From the NCBI RefSeq assembly GCF_002999335.1, contig NW_020312083.1:43442-107441 (forward strand): a stretch of DNA of 64,000 bases, written 5' to 3'. The translations under genes were made by a program, and so were the position numbers. The notes below the pieces were generated by a model, which had not been told where the DNA came from, searched no databases, and was given only the letters and a program-made list of their open reading frames with translations. The first letter of the stretch is position 1. Every line of letters starts with the position of its first letter. This DNA is from Cyclospora cayetanensis (Eukaryota > Apicomplexa > Conoidasida > Eucoccidiorida > Eimeriidae). Below, one piece after another: positions 11,536-23,029 of the stretch.

Positions 11536-12764
11536 CTGGAGTTAAGTGTTTACCTATGGCGACCTTGGGTAGAGCGCTATTATAGTTAATGCCAAGTAAA
11601 AAATTACTAGTTTTGCATACCGTGCGAATACGTATTTCATCCCGCTACGTATTACCCCCGCTTTGTGAAAGTCAGTAAGTTGTGCTCCACACCCGGCCGA
11701 CGAGGCCATCTGCATGCAAGGGAGCAGATGTGTTCCCTCGATCGCCAGTTTCGAGGCAGGTAGAAATGCGGAAAGCAGAGCAAGTAGTAGCAAGAACGTA
11801 GGCATAAGCTGACTAAGGGAAATAGAAGGAAGAAAGCCATGCAGTAAGCAACAACGCATGAATGACCAAGCCAACCGGATCTCAGCGGTCCCATTGGTCG
11901 TCATCATTAGAACGCCGATATGTTAGCGTTTCGGGTCTCTCATTTGGGTGCATGTGAACATTTAAGAAAGCGTCCATGAAATTGGACGTTGACTATACTT
12001 TTGGTCAGTATTCTTTGTGAAGTTAGTTGCTGGGTGGGGTTTTGTGCTAGCTCACATGCGCCATCTAACTTTCATTTCCTGCATACTCGCTGGATTTTGC
12101 GCAGAAGCACTTGTCGATCCATGCACTTTGACATTTTAGACAGATTATCCACCCGCCTCTAGCTTCCCTCTTCGTGCCATGGAAGGCTCCAATACTTCCG
12201 GACGTAGCTTGGGCCTGACCCGGGAAATTACTGAATACGATGCTCCAGATGATTCCCAGGTGGCCAGTTTGCTCACAGCTCGTCATTATTTAGCACCTCC
12301 GCGACGTATTACTTTATATTTGTTGATTTGTGTGATACCTCCATCAAAATTCAGATTGAATTTTCTAGTAAAGATCCAGCTGCAAGCCACTAAGACGGGA
12401 GGCCTGCTTATGATCATCTAGTCTTACTGCGCTGCAACGCCGCCCAAATGGAGAAGTTGACTAACTTTATCAAGGCACCAAGTCTACCACGCTCACCATA
12501 AACGAGTGTTATCGAGAAGACCAGGAGGTGCTTCCTCGTAGCATTTCGCGGCACACTAACCTTTACAGTGCGCAGCTGCGGCCGCACGCATTCCTTCCAT
12601 TGATGGCATACCTAGTAATTAGTCATGATGCACGTGCTCAACAAACAAATTTCGAGCCATGTTAATAGAACCCAGTTCAAGTATAAAGTAGCATTTGATT
12701 GCCACGGCCTTGTCGTTCGTTGTATGCTGCCGGCCCTCAGCATACCTGATTCCTGGGGACTGCG

Positions 12765-12860
12765 CCAATAAGTGAAGCCGCAATTTGCAACTACGAATCA
12801 TATACTCTGATAGCACATCCGTTTACAGTCTTATGTCAAGAAGCTCTGGCATTTTTTTAC
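12765..12860 (+). repeat. Dispersed element, copy F (partial)
   Basis: Contains TTTGCAACTACGAATCATA followed by CTTATGTCAAGAAGCTCTGG. These correspond to the core and the ATGTCAAGAACTCTG segment of copy C with similar spacing. Confidence 0.4.
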
Positions 12861-14049
12861 CTTTAGTGTGAATATGTGTAAGCGAAGGATTGAACCCTGG
12901 TGAGCCCGCAACTGAGGCTCGACCCTCTGTAGCCCCCTCTTCACTGCGATGTAGAGTGTATGAGGAGCTTTCCATTTTCTTGATGTGGTTCCGTTGCTCA
13001 ACCAAGCAGCCTGCTTCTTTCGGACCCAACTTTGCTGATCAAATTCTTTTACTTATTACATGCGGTGGCAGCCCCGGATAATGTGATCGAAGTGTCAACA
13101 ATTGATGCAGGTACTTTGTTGGGGAACTGCTTAGGCTTGTATTTTCCCTTTTTCTTTCTTCCTCCTTTCACCTTGGACTGTAGGCTAGGGCCCGTTAACA
13201 CAGCTCCAACATCCATTGGTGCGAATCCCGATTTCGTTCTTCCCTTTTCCAAGCAGGAAGGAGCAAGAAATGCGCTCTTTTGCTCCTAAAGCCTCAAGCA
13301 CTTGACTACTTGTGAAGAGGCTCCCGGCCAATTATTCAATCGCTGAGTCGCTTTTCATCTCGCGGACACCTGACATCACAGTGCGTGTAGACATGAAATT
13401 AGCTTCTAGTGAAGCAGGAGTTCATCTACTTCTTGGCTTGTGAGACCAATATTTGGCGATGTACCTACGTATTGGTAAACTAACCTGGTTAAGCTTCCCC
13501 AATTATCCCAAAGCTTGCTATTAAGCAGGACTCGACACATACCGATGCGTCAGGGGGTGTACTGAGGCTTGAACTATATCGGTGCTTGCCAACAAACAAT
13601 AAGTCTACATCATGAAGCGCTTCATTTTCAGCTGACCATGGAATAAAGACCATTGGTTTATCTTCACGGGGAAAGCAGTGCAAGGTACAATTCCAACCGG
13701 GTGATAACTGGCATATTATACTCTTCCAGCTTCAGAGCTACAGCACACATTAGCTTGCGGACCGTCCTCTGCTGCCCCCACAGGCGTTGTGCTAGCGTCA
13801 ACTTCTATCATAATAAATTTTTTCTCTTGGAGTGTTGCCGATGATTACAACCAGTGGATGATCAGGAAAGAACTCCATCAAAATAGGAGATGCCACTATA
13901 AAAAGAGGTCCATCAAATACCTTCGGTGGGAAACACTTGATAGAAAGTAAAAGCGTGCTTCTCAAAGGAATCCGCCCTTCACCTACCAGCTACTAAAATT
14001 CCAGACGCGAGAGGAGAGGACAATCACGGTGCGCATAGCTTCACCCACT

Positions 14050-14125
14050 GGCCTCCAAGCATTCGCAGCTAGCTGCACATAGCATCTGGTGCACACAGAG
14101 AACCACACGTGTTCTTCTGCTGACG
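14050..14125 (-). repeat. Dispersed element, copy B
   Basis: Minus strand has CTATGTGCAGCTAGCTGCGA followed by ATGCTTGG, matching the core of copies C and D. Confidence 0.45.
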
Positions 14126-14639
14126 CGACAGTAAGCTTCAATATAAAAGATATATGGACAGGCAAAGTAATGAGTCGATCCATTTCTAGTTCATTATTTA
14201 AATACACCCAATGTGGTAGAAGGTGTTGCAGTGCAGTATAGCCCGCCACACTCCTCGTCTATTAGCAGCGCATGCTCTCAACATCATTGATTAAGGGTTT
14301 CGCTTCCGTTGTCGTCATTCTTCTTCCTTGCAGGAAGATAAAATTACTAGCAGTTGGGCAATTTGAGCCGCTACACCGAGAGCCGTGAGTCTCGGGAAAT
14401 GCGAAGCCATCAATTCTTTGGAAAGAAGAGGCTTAGTGCTTTCTACTCCTGTCAAATGCCTTGTTGCCACCCAGCTTATGAGCACCTGACTGGACAGTCG
14501 TCATGAGATGCTCAACGCGCAGGGGCCCGTCCCAGCACCTTCGCATTTGTGTATATAGAATGTATGGCACTACTGACTACTTATCCTGTACATTTCTATA
14601 TATTGTTCATTGCAGACGACTGTGGAATCGATACCAAAA

Positions 14640-14860
14640 GGTGCAATGTTTTTATGCATGTGCGCCAGGTGTTCTGCCACTAGCTGCGAATGCTCAAAGT
14701 AATTACAAGATGCATCTAGGACACTATCCTTTACCCCTCATGTCAAGAACTCTGTTGGGTGAAGGCTGGGGAATGCAGAAGTTCTTTTGAGAAACACCAA
14801 GCAACCTTCTGCCCGGTGGTGTGTATTGAGATTAGAGTTCAAATTTCCCTATGGAGATCT
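14640..14860 (+). repeat. Dispersed element, copy C (longest)
   Basis: Core GCCACTAGCTGCGAATGCTC, then CTCATGTCAAGAACTCTG, then GAATGCAGAAGTTCTTTTGA. Similarity to copy E spans about 180 bases and continues past stop codons, so it is not a shared protein domain. Confidence 0.5.
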
Positions 14861-15438
14861 CAGATGGAGGGTTGAACGCGATCTATTCTGTTTCTCACGA
14901 GTGTGAGGGCTGAGGCCTTAGGACGATGTGCAAATTGTGAATTCGATTCTCCACGACACACAGTCTATTGGTGCTCGGACCGTGATGATGCAGTCCACCA
15001 ATGCGTGCAGCATCCCGCTGTGGCAAGTGCTGACTCGATACCCCGTTAATCACTGGGAGCCACAGGGTAAGCGTGGCCGTGATACTGCTCTCTAGGCCGC
15101 AGAGCCTTGTGTATGCGAGAGAAACAGGAGAAGGGGAGAGGAATAACAAATCAGGGCACCGAGAAGGGTACGGGGACATATTGGAGCATGTATGCAGCAT
15201 CTATTTGCAGTGTCTGCCTGGATCGCGGCCCTAATAGAGTCGCTACATACAAATGCACACTGCAAGAAAAACGAGCGCAGAAAAAGTGCAGGGAGGGCAA
15301 AGAACGCCCACACCACCTGGGAGCGTCTACCAGCCCCCACCTAATATTACCCAAGGGGCCCCTCACAAAAGCAGATTATGAGTTGCGGTTCGCTGTTTTC
15401 TTATAAACAGACAAGTAATTATCAAATTTCAGAACTCT

Positions 15439-16042
15439 CTAAACTCCTTCTTTGGCGGGCAACGGTCGATCCACACGAAACTGCGTCAGCTGTACATCCA
15501 GTGCAGCCCCCACGGCTCCTGCGGCAGCGTCCACAGTGGCTGTGGCTGCGGCTTCTTCGCATCGATTGGTGGCTGCTTTTCGCGCATGAAGGTGTAGAAT
15601 GGGGGAAGGGAATAGAGCAATTGATCTGTTGCGCGTTAAGCGGCATTGTGTGGCACCTCCTGCGTCCGTAGCTGCTGCTGCTGTTGCTGGTGCTCCTGCA
15701 GCCGTTGTTGCGGTTTCACTTGGACCTTGCGCTGTACCTTGCCTAACCTAAACACTTTCTGTCTTGTTAGATGCCACCTGAGGCTCAGTGCGCCTTAGGC
15801 CGCTATAAGGCCCCTTCCGGAGCCGTTGAAGACGCTCCTTGCCAGGGCCTGACTCGTGCTGCCCCACTCTACACCCTGAGAAGCGTTTGTCTTTGTTCGT
15901 AATCCAACCTGGATCCTGTGTAACCCACCCTTTTACCGAAATTGCAGCACTGCGCTGCGGCTGCGATCGCTGCCGTCCCCGCAGCAGCCGCAGCAAGCAA
16001 GGTGCCGTTCCCCAAACGAAGCTGAAGACTTGCCAAGCGCAT
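15439..16042 (-). CDS. Small Ala-rich protein with signal-like N-terminus
   Basis: Three minus-strand exons, 15937-16042, 15657-15731 and 15439-15572, join with matching phases (1, 1) to give 104 residues. The start MRLASLQLRLGNGTLLAAAA has a basic then hydrophobic profile typical of a signal or organelle-targeting peptide. The rest is dominated by Ala and Thr (for example ETATTAAGAPATAAAATDA) and ends in a more normal stretch, LDVQLTQFRVDRPLPAKEGV. No family recognised. The Ala tracts come from GCA/GCC triplets, so a repeat-driven false gene is possible. Consistent splicing and the ordinary C-terminus argue for a real gene. It faces away from MKT1, with about 300 bases between the two starts. 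Confidence 0.45.
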
Positions 16043-16344
16043 CCCAGGGGATTTGGCCACTTGCGCTGTCTCGACAGTTGAAGCGGCCTTTAGCCCCTCA
16101 ATGTCTGTGTTTCTGCGGCGACCTCTTACCCGTTGTATCACTGAGTCCTAGCGAGCCTGCCTGGCGTGTGTATCCGGTGTAACAGGACCCCTTTCCGCGT
16201 CTTGGAATCTGACTCCATCATCTTGTACCCGCGAGGCTGCTTTGGCGTGTGCTTCTCCGCATAGGGGGGATCTTCCTGCCTCCGTGACTGCCACACGACT
16301 CGTATCCAGGCCCTTTATTTTTTGTTCTCCAGCCAGCCACGTCA

Positions 16345-19300
16345 ATGAGGGTCCGTCACTTGCACAGCTTCCTGCAGGAGCGGCAGCTGCTCAAAATTAG
16401 CAGCCTCGAGGAGCTCTCTGGTCGCCGCCTAGGCATTGATGCAGTGTATTGGCTACGAGGCCTCCCTTGCTACCCGGACGCCTTGCTGGGACCAACTGGT
16501 GAGGGGCGTGCAGCGCTCGTTGCCGCAATCCGAGAGGAGCTGCTGAAGCTGAAGGAGATCGGCATAACCCCCGTCTTCGTATTCAGAGGAATAGAGCCTC
16601 CTGGTCACCACTTGTTCAGCCAGCAGCAACCGCAAGTGGAGGCGTGGGAAGGATACTACGCCAATGGAAGGGAAGCGGCCTCCCCACAGTTTGCGGGGTG
16701 CTGCAGTCGCGTGCCTCCCGACGCGGAGAGGCTTGCCTTGCAGTTGCTGCAGCAACTCGGCTATGAGGCACTCCACGCGGCATACTTAACTCCCCCCCAG
16801 CTAGCGTATCTCCTGCAGACGGGCTTCATTCACGCTGCCTTGGCACCCCCCTCCGTCTTGCTCTTCGGCTTGTCGCGAATCATCACGCAGCTGGACGTGG
16901 AGGGCTCTTTCTTCACCTGGCTAGAAAAAAGCGAACTGCTTCAATCGCTGGGCGTGACTGAAGAACAGCTAGCGGACAGCTGTCTCCTAGCCGGCACAGA
17001 CTACTGCCTAACCTTCCCTTACCTCAATCTGACACAGTTCCAGCCAGGTTCTTCCTGCTTTTCCTTTGGATCCGCCGTCGAATTCATCCGTCAGGCCCCT
17101 ATCAGCAGCTACCTGCACCAGTTCCCAAGCGACCAAATGAAGTTTGAGCACGTAGACGGGTATATGGCCTCCCCACATCTCTTCCTTGCAGATAGCTTTC
17201 TCTATACACTGGCCCCGTGCTTTCTAAACCCCTGTCTCCGTGCAGATGAATATAAATATTTATATGTATGTAGGTATTGAAATATGCATTTTTTGGCATC
17301 TCGTTATGTACAGGTCAACCTAGCTGCAAATAGATACAAGCATATACATATATATACATGTATGTATCTGTATATACATAGATAGATATAGATATATATT
17401 TGTATGTGTGTATGTATGGATTGTCTCGCCTTATCTCGGAGTGTTTTTCTTGGTTGAGGACTTTGGAGTAATACATGCACCTGTAGCTGTACACGGAGCA
17501 CGATATATATATATATATGTGTATATATAGCCCCCATTGTTCGTTTCTGTGAAGAGTCTTCTGTTTGTGTGTGTGTGTGGGGGGGGGGGGCCTCTTTCTT
17601 GATTTTTCTGTACTGTAAAGCATGCATGGTCTGCGTCTTGTGGGGTTGTTTTGCTTTATGAGTGTGTTTGCATGTTTCCTGTTCTGTACGTCTGAGAATT
17701 CCCTAAGCGTGCGCGGTGTGTGTGGAATGCGCCTCTTTGTTAGCCCCTCACCTCTGCGGCTTGCTGCGTTTGCGCTGCAGATACTGCGTGGGCAAGTGTC
17801 TCCTCTCGTATCCCTTGGTGCTGAAGGAAACGGGGCATGTGGAAATCTTTACGTCGGGTTCAGCGCAGCAGCCAGCACGCGCGCCTCTGCCTCCTAAGGA
17901 TTTTGCGCAGATTGTCGGTCTGCGGCTGCCCCCGGCAGTGTATGTACACCTCGCGCAAGGCCGTCTCTCGCGGAACATTGCAGTGGCGCTCGCTCAGGGG
18001 GAGTGGGCAGAGCCTTGCCTTCCGACAGTGAATTCTGTTGAATACGCAGAGGCTTTCTCAGAAGCCACGCAGTACAGACTGAAGGCGCTGTGTAGGTTTC
18101 TGCTTGCGCCTTTCAGCTCGCGTGCTGTCTGTGCCGTAGTCTCCCTTCCCGGCGTCTCGTCGTCGAGTTTTTTTCTCCCTCTCTCTCCATGCAACGGGCT
18201 CCTGTGGATCTCGACTCTTTTAATTGGACGAAGCGCTGTGTGTTCAAGCAAACTAGAGTGTGGCATTTCGGTGAGAGGGGGCGATGCAGTTGGTGTCGCT
18301 AGACAGTTTGTGCTGGTGCCGATGCGCTCAGGGCTCGTGGCGATGCATCTGCATAGCAAATTCCAGAATAGGCCGGTTGTGTTTTCTCGAGTGGGGGGTG
18401 AAGGAGCTACGGAGACGGGTGCGCATGCGTTGCCTCCCGTTAGCTGCAGCAGCAGTCTGAAACGCCGCTGGCATGTCTCTGCGGCAGCGGTAGCAGCTGA
18501 ACTTCACCGACAGAATAAGGACTCTGTCGACTTGGGATTCTGCTTGGAATGGTTCGCGAACGCGCCTGATCAGCAGAAGCAGCATTTGTTCTTCGGAGAG
18601 TCTGCAGGGGTGGCTGCAGCCGCAGGCCGTGCAGCAGCAGCTGCAGGGGCAGACATGGAGAGGAGAGCGCTACAAGCAGCAGTGCTGTTTCAGCTGTTGG
18701 ATGCTGTCGGGCTGTTTACCGAAGGCGGCGATAGCACCGTCTTTGGAGCTGCTCTAGCCGCAGTTCCCCCCGTGCAGCAGGTATAATTATGCCCCTTCCT
18801 CCTCGGCCCCTGCTGCTGCAGCGCAGTGCATGCGAATAAATGCCGTCATTTTGTAGACATGTTGTGCGAGCCGTCCTCTTACATCGACCTGCGCGTATAT
18901 ATCTATATATGTATATGTATGTATATAGATACATATATGCCTAAGTGTGCATGCGTTTTGTGTGTGAATAAGCATGCACACGCGAGGCTTTCAGCGAGGT
19001 TTCGCGTCCACGCGGTTCTGCTGTGGAGATTGTGTGCTGCGGGATGGCTTTATGCGTTGTCACACCTTATGCCCCTAGACATGGAGATGCACAGACGCCT
19101 CATCAAGGCTGCCTCTTAGATAGGAGAGGGGGTTGCTAGGTCTCATTATTGCGTCTCGTGCCCGCATGCACATCCACCGCATGTATCCCAGCGCTTTGCT
19201 TCTGTGCTTCGTACCTCCGTCCTGTGTTACTGCTGCCCTCTCTGCGCTTGAAATTCCGCCGGCCTGTTCTTTGGAAGGAGCTATATGGAGCCTTGACGGT

Positions 19301-20621
19301 TTTCCTTTACCCTGGGCGTGTGTTTTACACGTTTTTGTAATAATAATGGACGTTTCCGTGCGTATGGACATGTGTCTCTCAAAACATGCATGCATGCATG
19401 CATGCATGTGTATTCACGCATGTAGTCGTGCATGTATGTCTCTATGTATGCATACATGTGTGCATGCGTGTATGTATATATGTATACATGCGTGCAGTCC
19501 TGCATCTATGTCTCTATGTATGCATACATGCGTGCATGCAGCTATCGGTGTGTCTGCCTTTCTCGGTGTCAGTGAGTTATTAATGGCTTTCTGCGGTCTT
19601 TCTTCAAGGCCTGAGTTTCTGCCAAGTCTCTGCTGCGTTCAGGAGGCAATATTTGTGTGTCTGGAGTTGCTCAAGATGGGGCTGTTGAGTGGTGACCCCA
19701 TAGAGCCCCCCAGCGGAAAGCCGTATCCTTCGGGTGTACAGGCAGTTCTTATGCGGCCATATCCAGGTGCTTCGGAGGAAGAGACGAGTGCAGGAACAGT
19801 GCAGCGGGCGGCTTTGCTTCTCCAGCGCATTGCCTCGTTGCTGCCTCTGCGTATTAATCAGCGGAGGCCATGGGAAAGCGACATCTGCATGGATTTCATG
19901 GGATACAACTGTGTTGTCTGCCTCATTAGATCTGCCCTCAGAGAAGTCACGGAAGCCGCCCTTGTTAGCAAGCTGCTCAAGCATGCGGAGCTTGTAAGCA
20001 GCCAGCGCCGCTGGGGTGGTTGTTCGTGTGGGGCTTGTAGGAAGGGGCACCGTCATCGTGTAGGGTGTGAGGCGTAATGTTGGCGGCTGTTTGTGACGCG
20101 GTATTGATGAATTTTTTTCTGAAGTGTTGTGCTGTGTGCCTGGGAAATCGCTCGTCAGACACAGGGGGGCTGTCGGGCTGCGCATGCGCAGCCTGGAAGC
20201 CTCCGGAGGTGTCTCTTGTACTGAGTGGGTGGGGGCTTTGGTGCGTGTGCGCGTGAGTTGTGTATTTGCTCAGGTAGAGGTGCTTCCGCGGCCGGAAGCA
20301 AGCCAGGGGTTTCTGCCACTTTTCCCAAGTAGTGGCTATACACTGGGCCTAGTGACACGATGGTTCTTGCACTATGAGGGGGCTGCTGAGTTGGCTGCGT
20401 TCGAAGCCGAGATCAGGGCTGCCTATCCGGCTGCAGAGGACCCTGTCTCCGATTTGTGCGCCGGCCTTAAACTGTGGCAGGTGTTCTGTAGACTTCTGAA
20501 GAGCCTCAGTTTCTCCGTAGACGTGGCGGATCTGCTGGAGGACGTACACTGCGCGGAGGCACTGGTCGCGAGGCAGGTGGCAGCAACCGGCATCAAAAAC
20601 CACCCAGCGTTCAAACTGTGA
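16345..20621 (+). CDS. MKT1: MKT1-like post-transcriptional regulator (XPG-fold)
   Basis: Exons: 16345-17159, 17781-about 18091, a third exon ending 18270 whose start is unresolved (18117-18168), 18290-18780 (or 18332-18780), 19643-19993 and 20274-20621. The N-terminus has an XPG-N-like half (SLEELSGRRLGIDAVYWLRG) and an XPG-I-like half (YLTPPQLAYLLQTGFIHAA, ADSCLLAGTDYC). Then come Mkt1-specific blocks: LPPAVYVHLAQGRLSRNIAV, VDLDSFNWTKRC, a region ending in FQLLDAVGLF, and the Mkt1 C-terminal parts (RIASLLPLRI through KLLKHAEL, FLPLFPSSGYTLGLVTRWFL, and a closing ATGIKNHPAFKL). The FEN-type VFDG motif is VFRG here, so nuclease activity looks lost, as in other Mkt1 proteins. In yeast and trypanosomes Mkt1 acts with Pbp1/ataxin-2-type partners on mRNA stability and translation. 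Introns are full of TA, TG and CATG satellites. Confidence 0.9.
17260..17600. repeat. TA/TG/GATA microsatellites and G-tract in MKT1 intron 1
   Basis: Mixed TATATACATGTATG-type tracts, an (AT)n run near 17504-17526, (TG)n, then a run of about 12 G at 17580-17591. All lies inside the intron 17160-17780. Confidence 0.95.
19384..19540. repeat. CATG-type microsatellite in MKT1 intron
   Basis: (CATG)n at 19386-19407 followed by two similar blocks of about 80 bases with GTCTCTATGTATGCATACAT. Lies between the MKT1 exons ending 18780 and starting 19643. Confidence 0.95.
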
Positions 20622-20639
20622 TAGAACTTTCCCGACTGA

Positions 20640-21290
20640 CAGCTAATAGCCATAGGCGCAATGGAGACGGCAGAACGCGCATTCTAGTTCATGGGGTCCG
20701 TGGGATGTGTCGTTATTCGCGGTGGTTCTGTGCAGCAGTTGCACACCATGTAGCCGCTACTGCTGCTGTGTAAACGTGGCACTCAGCCAAACACGGTTGT
20801 GTAGCCGCTTGGCCCTCTTCTGTCTGGTGCAGTAGACGCAGGGCAGTGCTGCATTTCGATTCAAGGAGCATTAGAGGGGCGCTCGAGTGCCCTTTGCGTA
20901 TAGGTTTGTCGCGCCGAACTGGCGTTGCAGCAGCAGCAGCTGCAGTAACAGCGTGGGCAGCCTTCATTTCCATGATGATGCACGGGTGGGAAAGGGGTTT
21001 CGTATTTGCTTCATGTGTTTCTGCGGCGGCAACTGCCTAGCGACGGCACTCCCTAGCGGTCCGCAACTGTACGAAGCCGCTGCAGCCCCTTTGGGGGTCT
21101 TCCCAAAAGGCTGCAGGAACCCTACCGAATGCATGTGCATGGAGGGTTCCTATTAATATCTCAGTGTTGCAACACTATGACTTTACGGCGACACGTGGAG
21201 AAGATGGCCGTTACCTTTCCTAAAAATGGAATGCTTCCCTCCTTCTAACGGCTGTTGCTGCTGCTGCCTCGGCTGAACTGCTGCTTTTTT
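20640..21290. other. Spacer between convergent MKT1 and FAM221 genes
   Basis: Contains CAG-rich runs on the plus strand just after MKT1 (about 20928-20952) and CTG-rich runs just before the FAM221 stop (about 21250-21290). In each case the CAG form lies on the strand of the nearer gene, as expected for 3' UTRs. No gene supported. Confidence 0.5.
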
Positions 21291-21292
21291 CC

Positions 21293-23027
21293 TCACGAAC
21301 GCCTAAGAGGCGTGTAGAGTAAAGAGAGGCAGTCCACCGGCTCTTGCCGCTGTCGCCGCACACCCTGCTGCTGCTGTTTGGGGTGTATCGTGGCACTGCG
21401 AGTGTCTTCGCCTCTTGCCCTTTGCAGGAGGTCCTGTGGGCTGTCCGTGTACAGGGCTAGCCTGTCGATGCCCTCAGCGAGATCCACCAAGTCTGCAGCA
21501 CGCACCGCAGGAACGCAGCAAGTTTGCCAATGCCAGCCTCTCCCCGCCTTGTGCGCAGCCGCACAGGCATCGCGTTGCACCGCGTGCGGTCTCTGCTGCG
21601 CACCGCCTGCGAGCTGCCGCGGAGCCACTGCAACGACAGCACTGATTAGAGCGGCTCCTGGTGTGTTGCACTGGCACTTGGCCTCTCTCTGTGCTCCTGC
21701 CGTTCGGAAGAAACTGCATGCAGCACTGTCTGAAGGCCGCCGTGCACGCTGTTCAGAAAAAGCGGGCGCCTGCCCCTTCGCTGCGAAGCTCATGCGTACC
21801 TGTGAGGCCCCCCATCGGCACAGCAGTTCGCTGCGTGGTGGCGGCTTTCGCAAGGGGGCCCCCCTCACTGGCGAACGAGAAGCGGGTCTCGTGAACGGCA
21901 TAGGCCGATCCACAGGAGCACGTTGTCGGCGAGTCGAAGACTACGCATTTTTGAGAACGGTTCCTGGCAGTGGTTCCTGCTGAGGCTGGCGGAGCTTTTT
22001 TAGAGGGGGCTGCCCTCGCAGGGGGGTGGCACTTCAAACAGCGGCGAGTGACCGCGTGGTGGTCTCGGTACGAGTGCTTGCAGCGGCAGCGGAGGTCTCC
22101 CGAGCCTTGAATCGGGAGGAAACTGTAGTGCGGGCAGCTGCAGCCGGGGACTAGGCACTTTACGGGCTGAGGCAGTGCCTGCTGCTGTTGGCTTTGTTCC
22201 TGTCTCCCGCGGGGGGGGGCATGGGCAGGCTGTCGCTGCTGGAAAACGCGGTGCTCTCTGAAAGTATGGCTGCAGAGGCAGCGGCTAAAGGGCCCTACAG
22301 CTCTGCATCGCAGTCCTGTTGGAACGCACACCCAAAAACAGAGGAGAGCATCTGAAGAGGCGGCCGTCTCTCGGAGGGCCTCATATGCCTTCGCGCACAC
22401 GAACGCACAGGCAGGCTGAAAGCCGAATGGAAACGCTGTCCACGCAAAATTAGAAAAAGCCATCTTTCACGAAGGGTGCGCGGCAGTCAAGTGACACCGA
22501 GATGCGCACCTAGATATAGCGGTATATGTATATATATATATGTAGATAGATAGATAGATATATATATATATACCGCTCTCTCTAGGTAGAGGGGCCCCTG
22601 AATGGCAGGCAGGCCCTTTCTCAACTGTTCTCCCGGGGGAAGAGGCGGGAGTGCACGACGAGGAATTACAAGGCAACGCCTCGTAACACAAAGCAGAACT
22701 GCCGTAGGGCCTATGCAAGGGGAAGCTTTTCTAAAAATGTGTCCTGTTTCTGCATACAGAGGATGCTTGCTGCCTTGCAGTATTCGGGTGCGGAGCAGCG
22801 CCTGCTGGATCATCTGTATGAGCGAGGTGCAGCAAGGAAATTTGAAGACACCAGGCCAAGAGCAGCAGGGAGACACGCAGTAAACGCCAAGCAGGAGGGG
22901 GCATACACTAAGGGCCCACCTTCGGGGTAAGAAGGACGCCTCCGTCCGTGGCTCCCACCAGAGCATCGTACTCCAAATACGCATCCACATGCCTTTGATC
23001 TTCTGCAGAGAGTCGCATTGAGCTCAT
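21293..23027 (-). CDS. FAM221 family Cys/His-rich protein
   Basis: Three minus-strand exons, 22920-23027 (ATG at 23027), 21800-22415 and 21293-21492, join in phase to about 307 residues. The N-terminus HVDAYLEYDALVGATDGG closely matches the start of animal FAM221A (VDEYLEYRRIVGEDDGG type). The core has the family's Cys/His clusters: RCLCSHTFREH, CLVPGCSCPHYSFLP, LRCRCKHSYRDHH, TRRCLKCHPP and CSCGSAYAVHETRF. The family closing motif MGGLTGFSSLAEG appears as MGGLTDLVDLAEGIDRL across the last splice. These clusters probably bind zinc (inference). Biochemical function of the family is unknown. It is broadly kept in organisms with flagellated cells, and a role in the flagellated male gamete is only a guess. 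The intron between exons 1 and 2 carries a palindrome. Confidence 0.87.
22508..22590. repeat. Imperfect palindrome with (TA)n/(GATA)n core
   Basis: Left arm CCTAGATATAGCGGTATAT pairs with right arm ATATACCGCTCTCTCTAGG around an AT-rich GATAGATA core, with about three mismatches in 19 bases. It sits in the first intron of the FAM221 gene and could extrude as a hairpin. Confidence 0.75.
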
Positions 23028-23029
23028 CC

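Larger units (their letters stand above)
8822..15438. other. Gene-poor, satellite-free stretch
   Basis: Open frames are all short, under about 120 codons, with no recognisable domain, no splice-consistent chains and none of the CAG, TG or TA satellites seen elsewhere. Base composition is more even and AT-richer than in the flanking blocks. The only structure I see is a set of diverged copies of one dispersed element, listed separately. Resembles the feature-poor segments described for Eimeria tenella chromosomes. Confidence 0.6.

Noticed and set aside
12885..12960. Possible tRNA gene (GGGTTCAATCCTT resembles a B box)
   Set aside because: No matching A box, acceptor stem or cloverleaf could be drawn around it.
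17304..17627. Minus-strand Tyr/Ile/His-rich frames in 17.3-17.6 kb
   Set aside because: Translations of TA and TG satellites in MKT1 intron 1.
21378..21983. 201-codon plus-strand frame opposite FAM221
   Set aside because: Shadow of the minus-strand FAM221 exons; high Ala/Arg/Cys with no motif.
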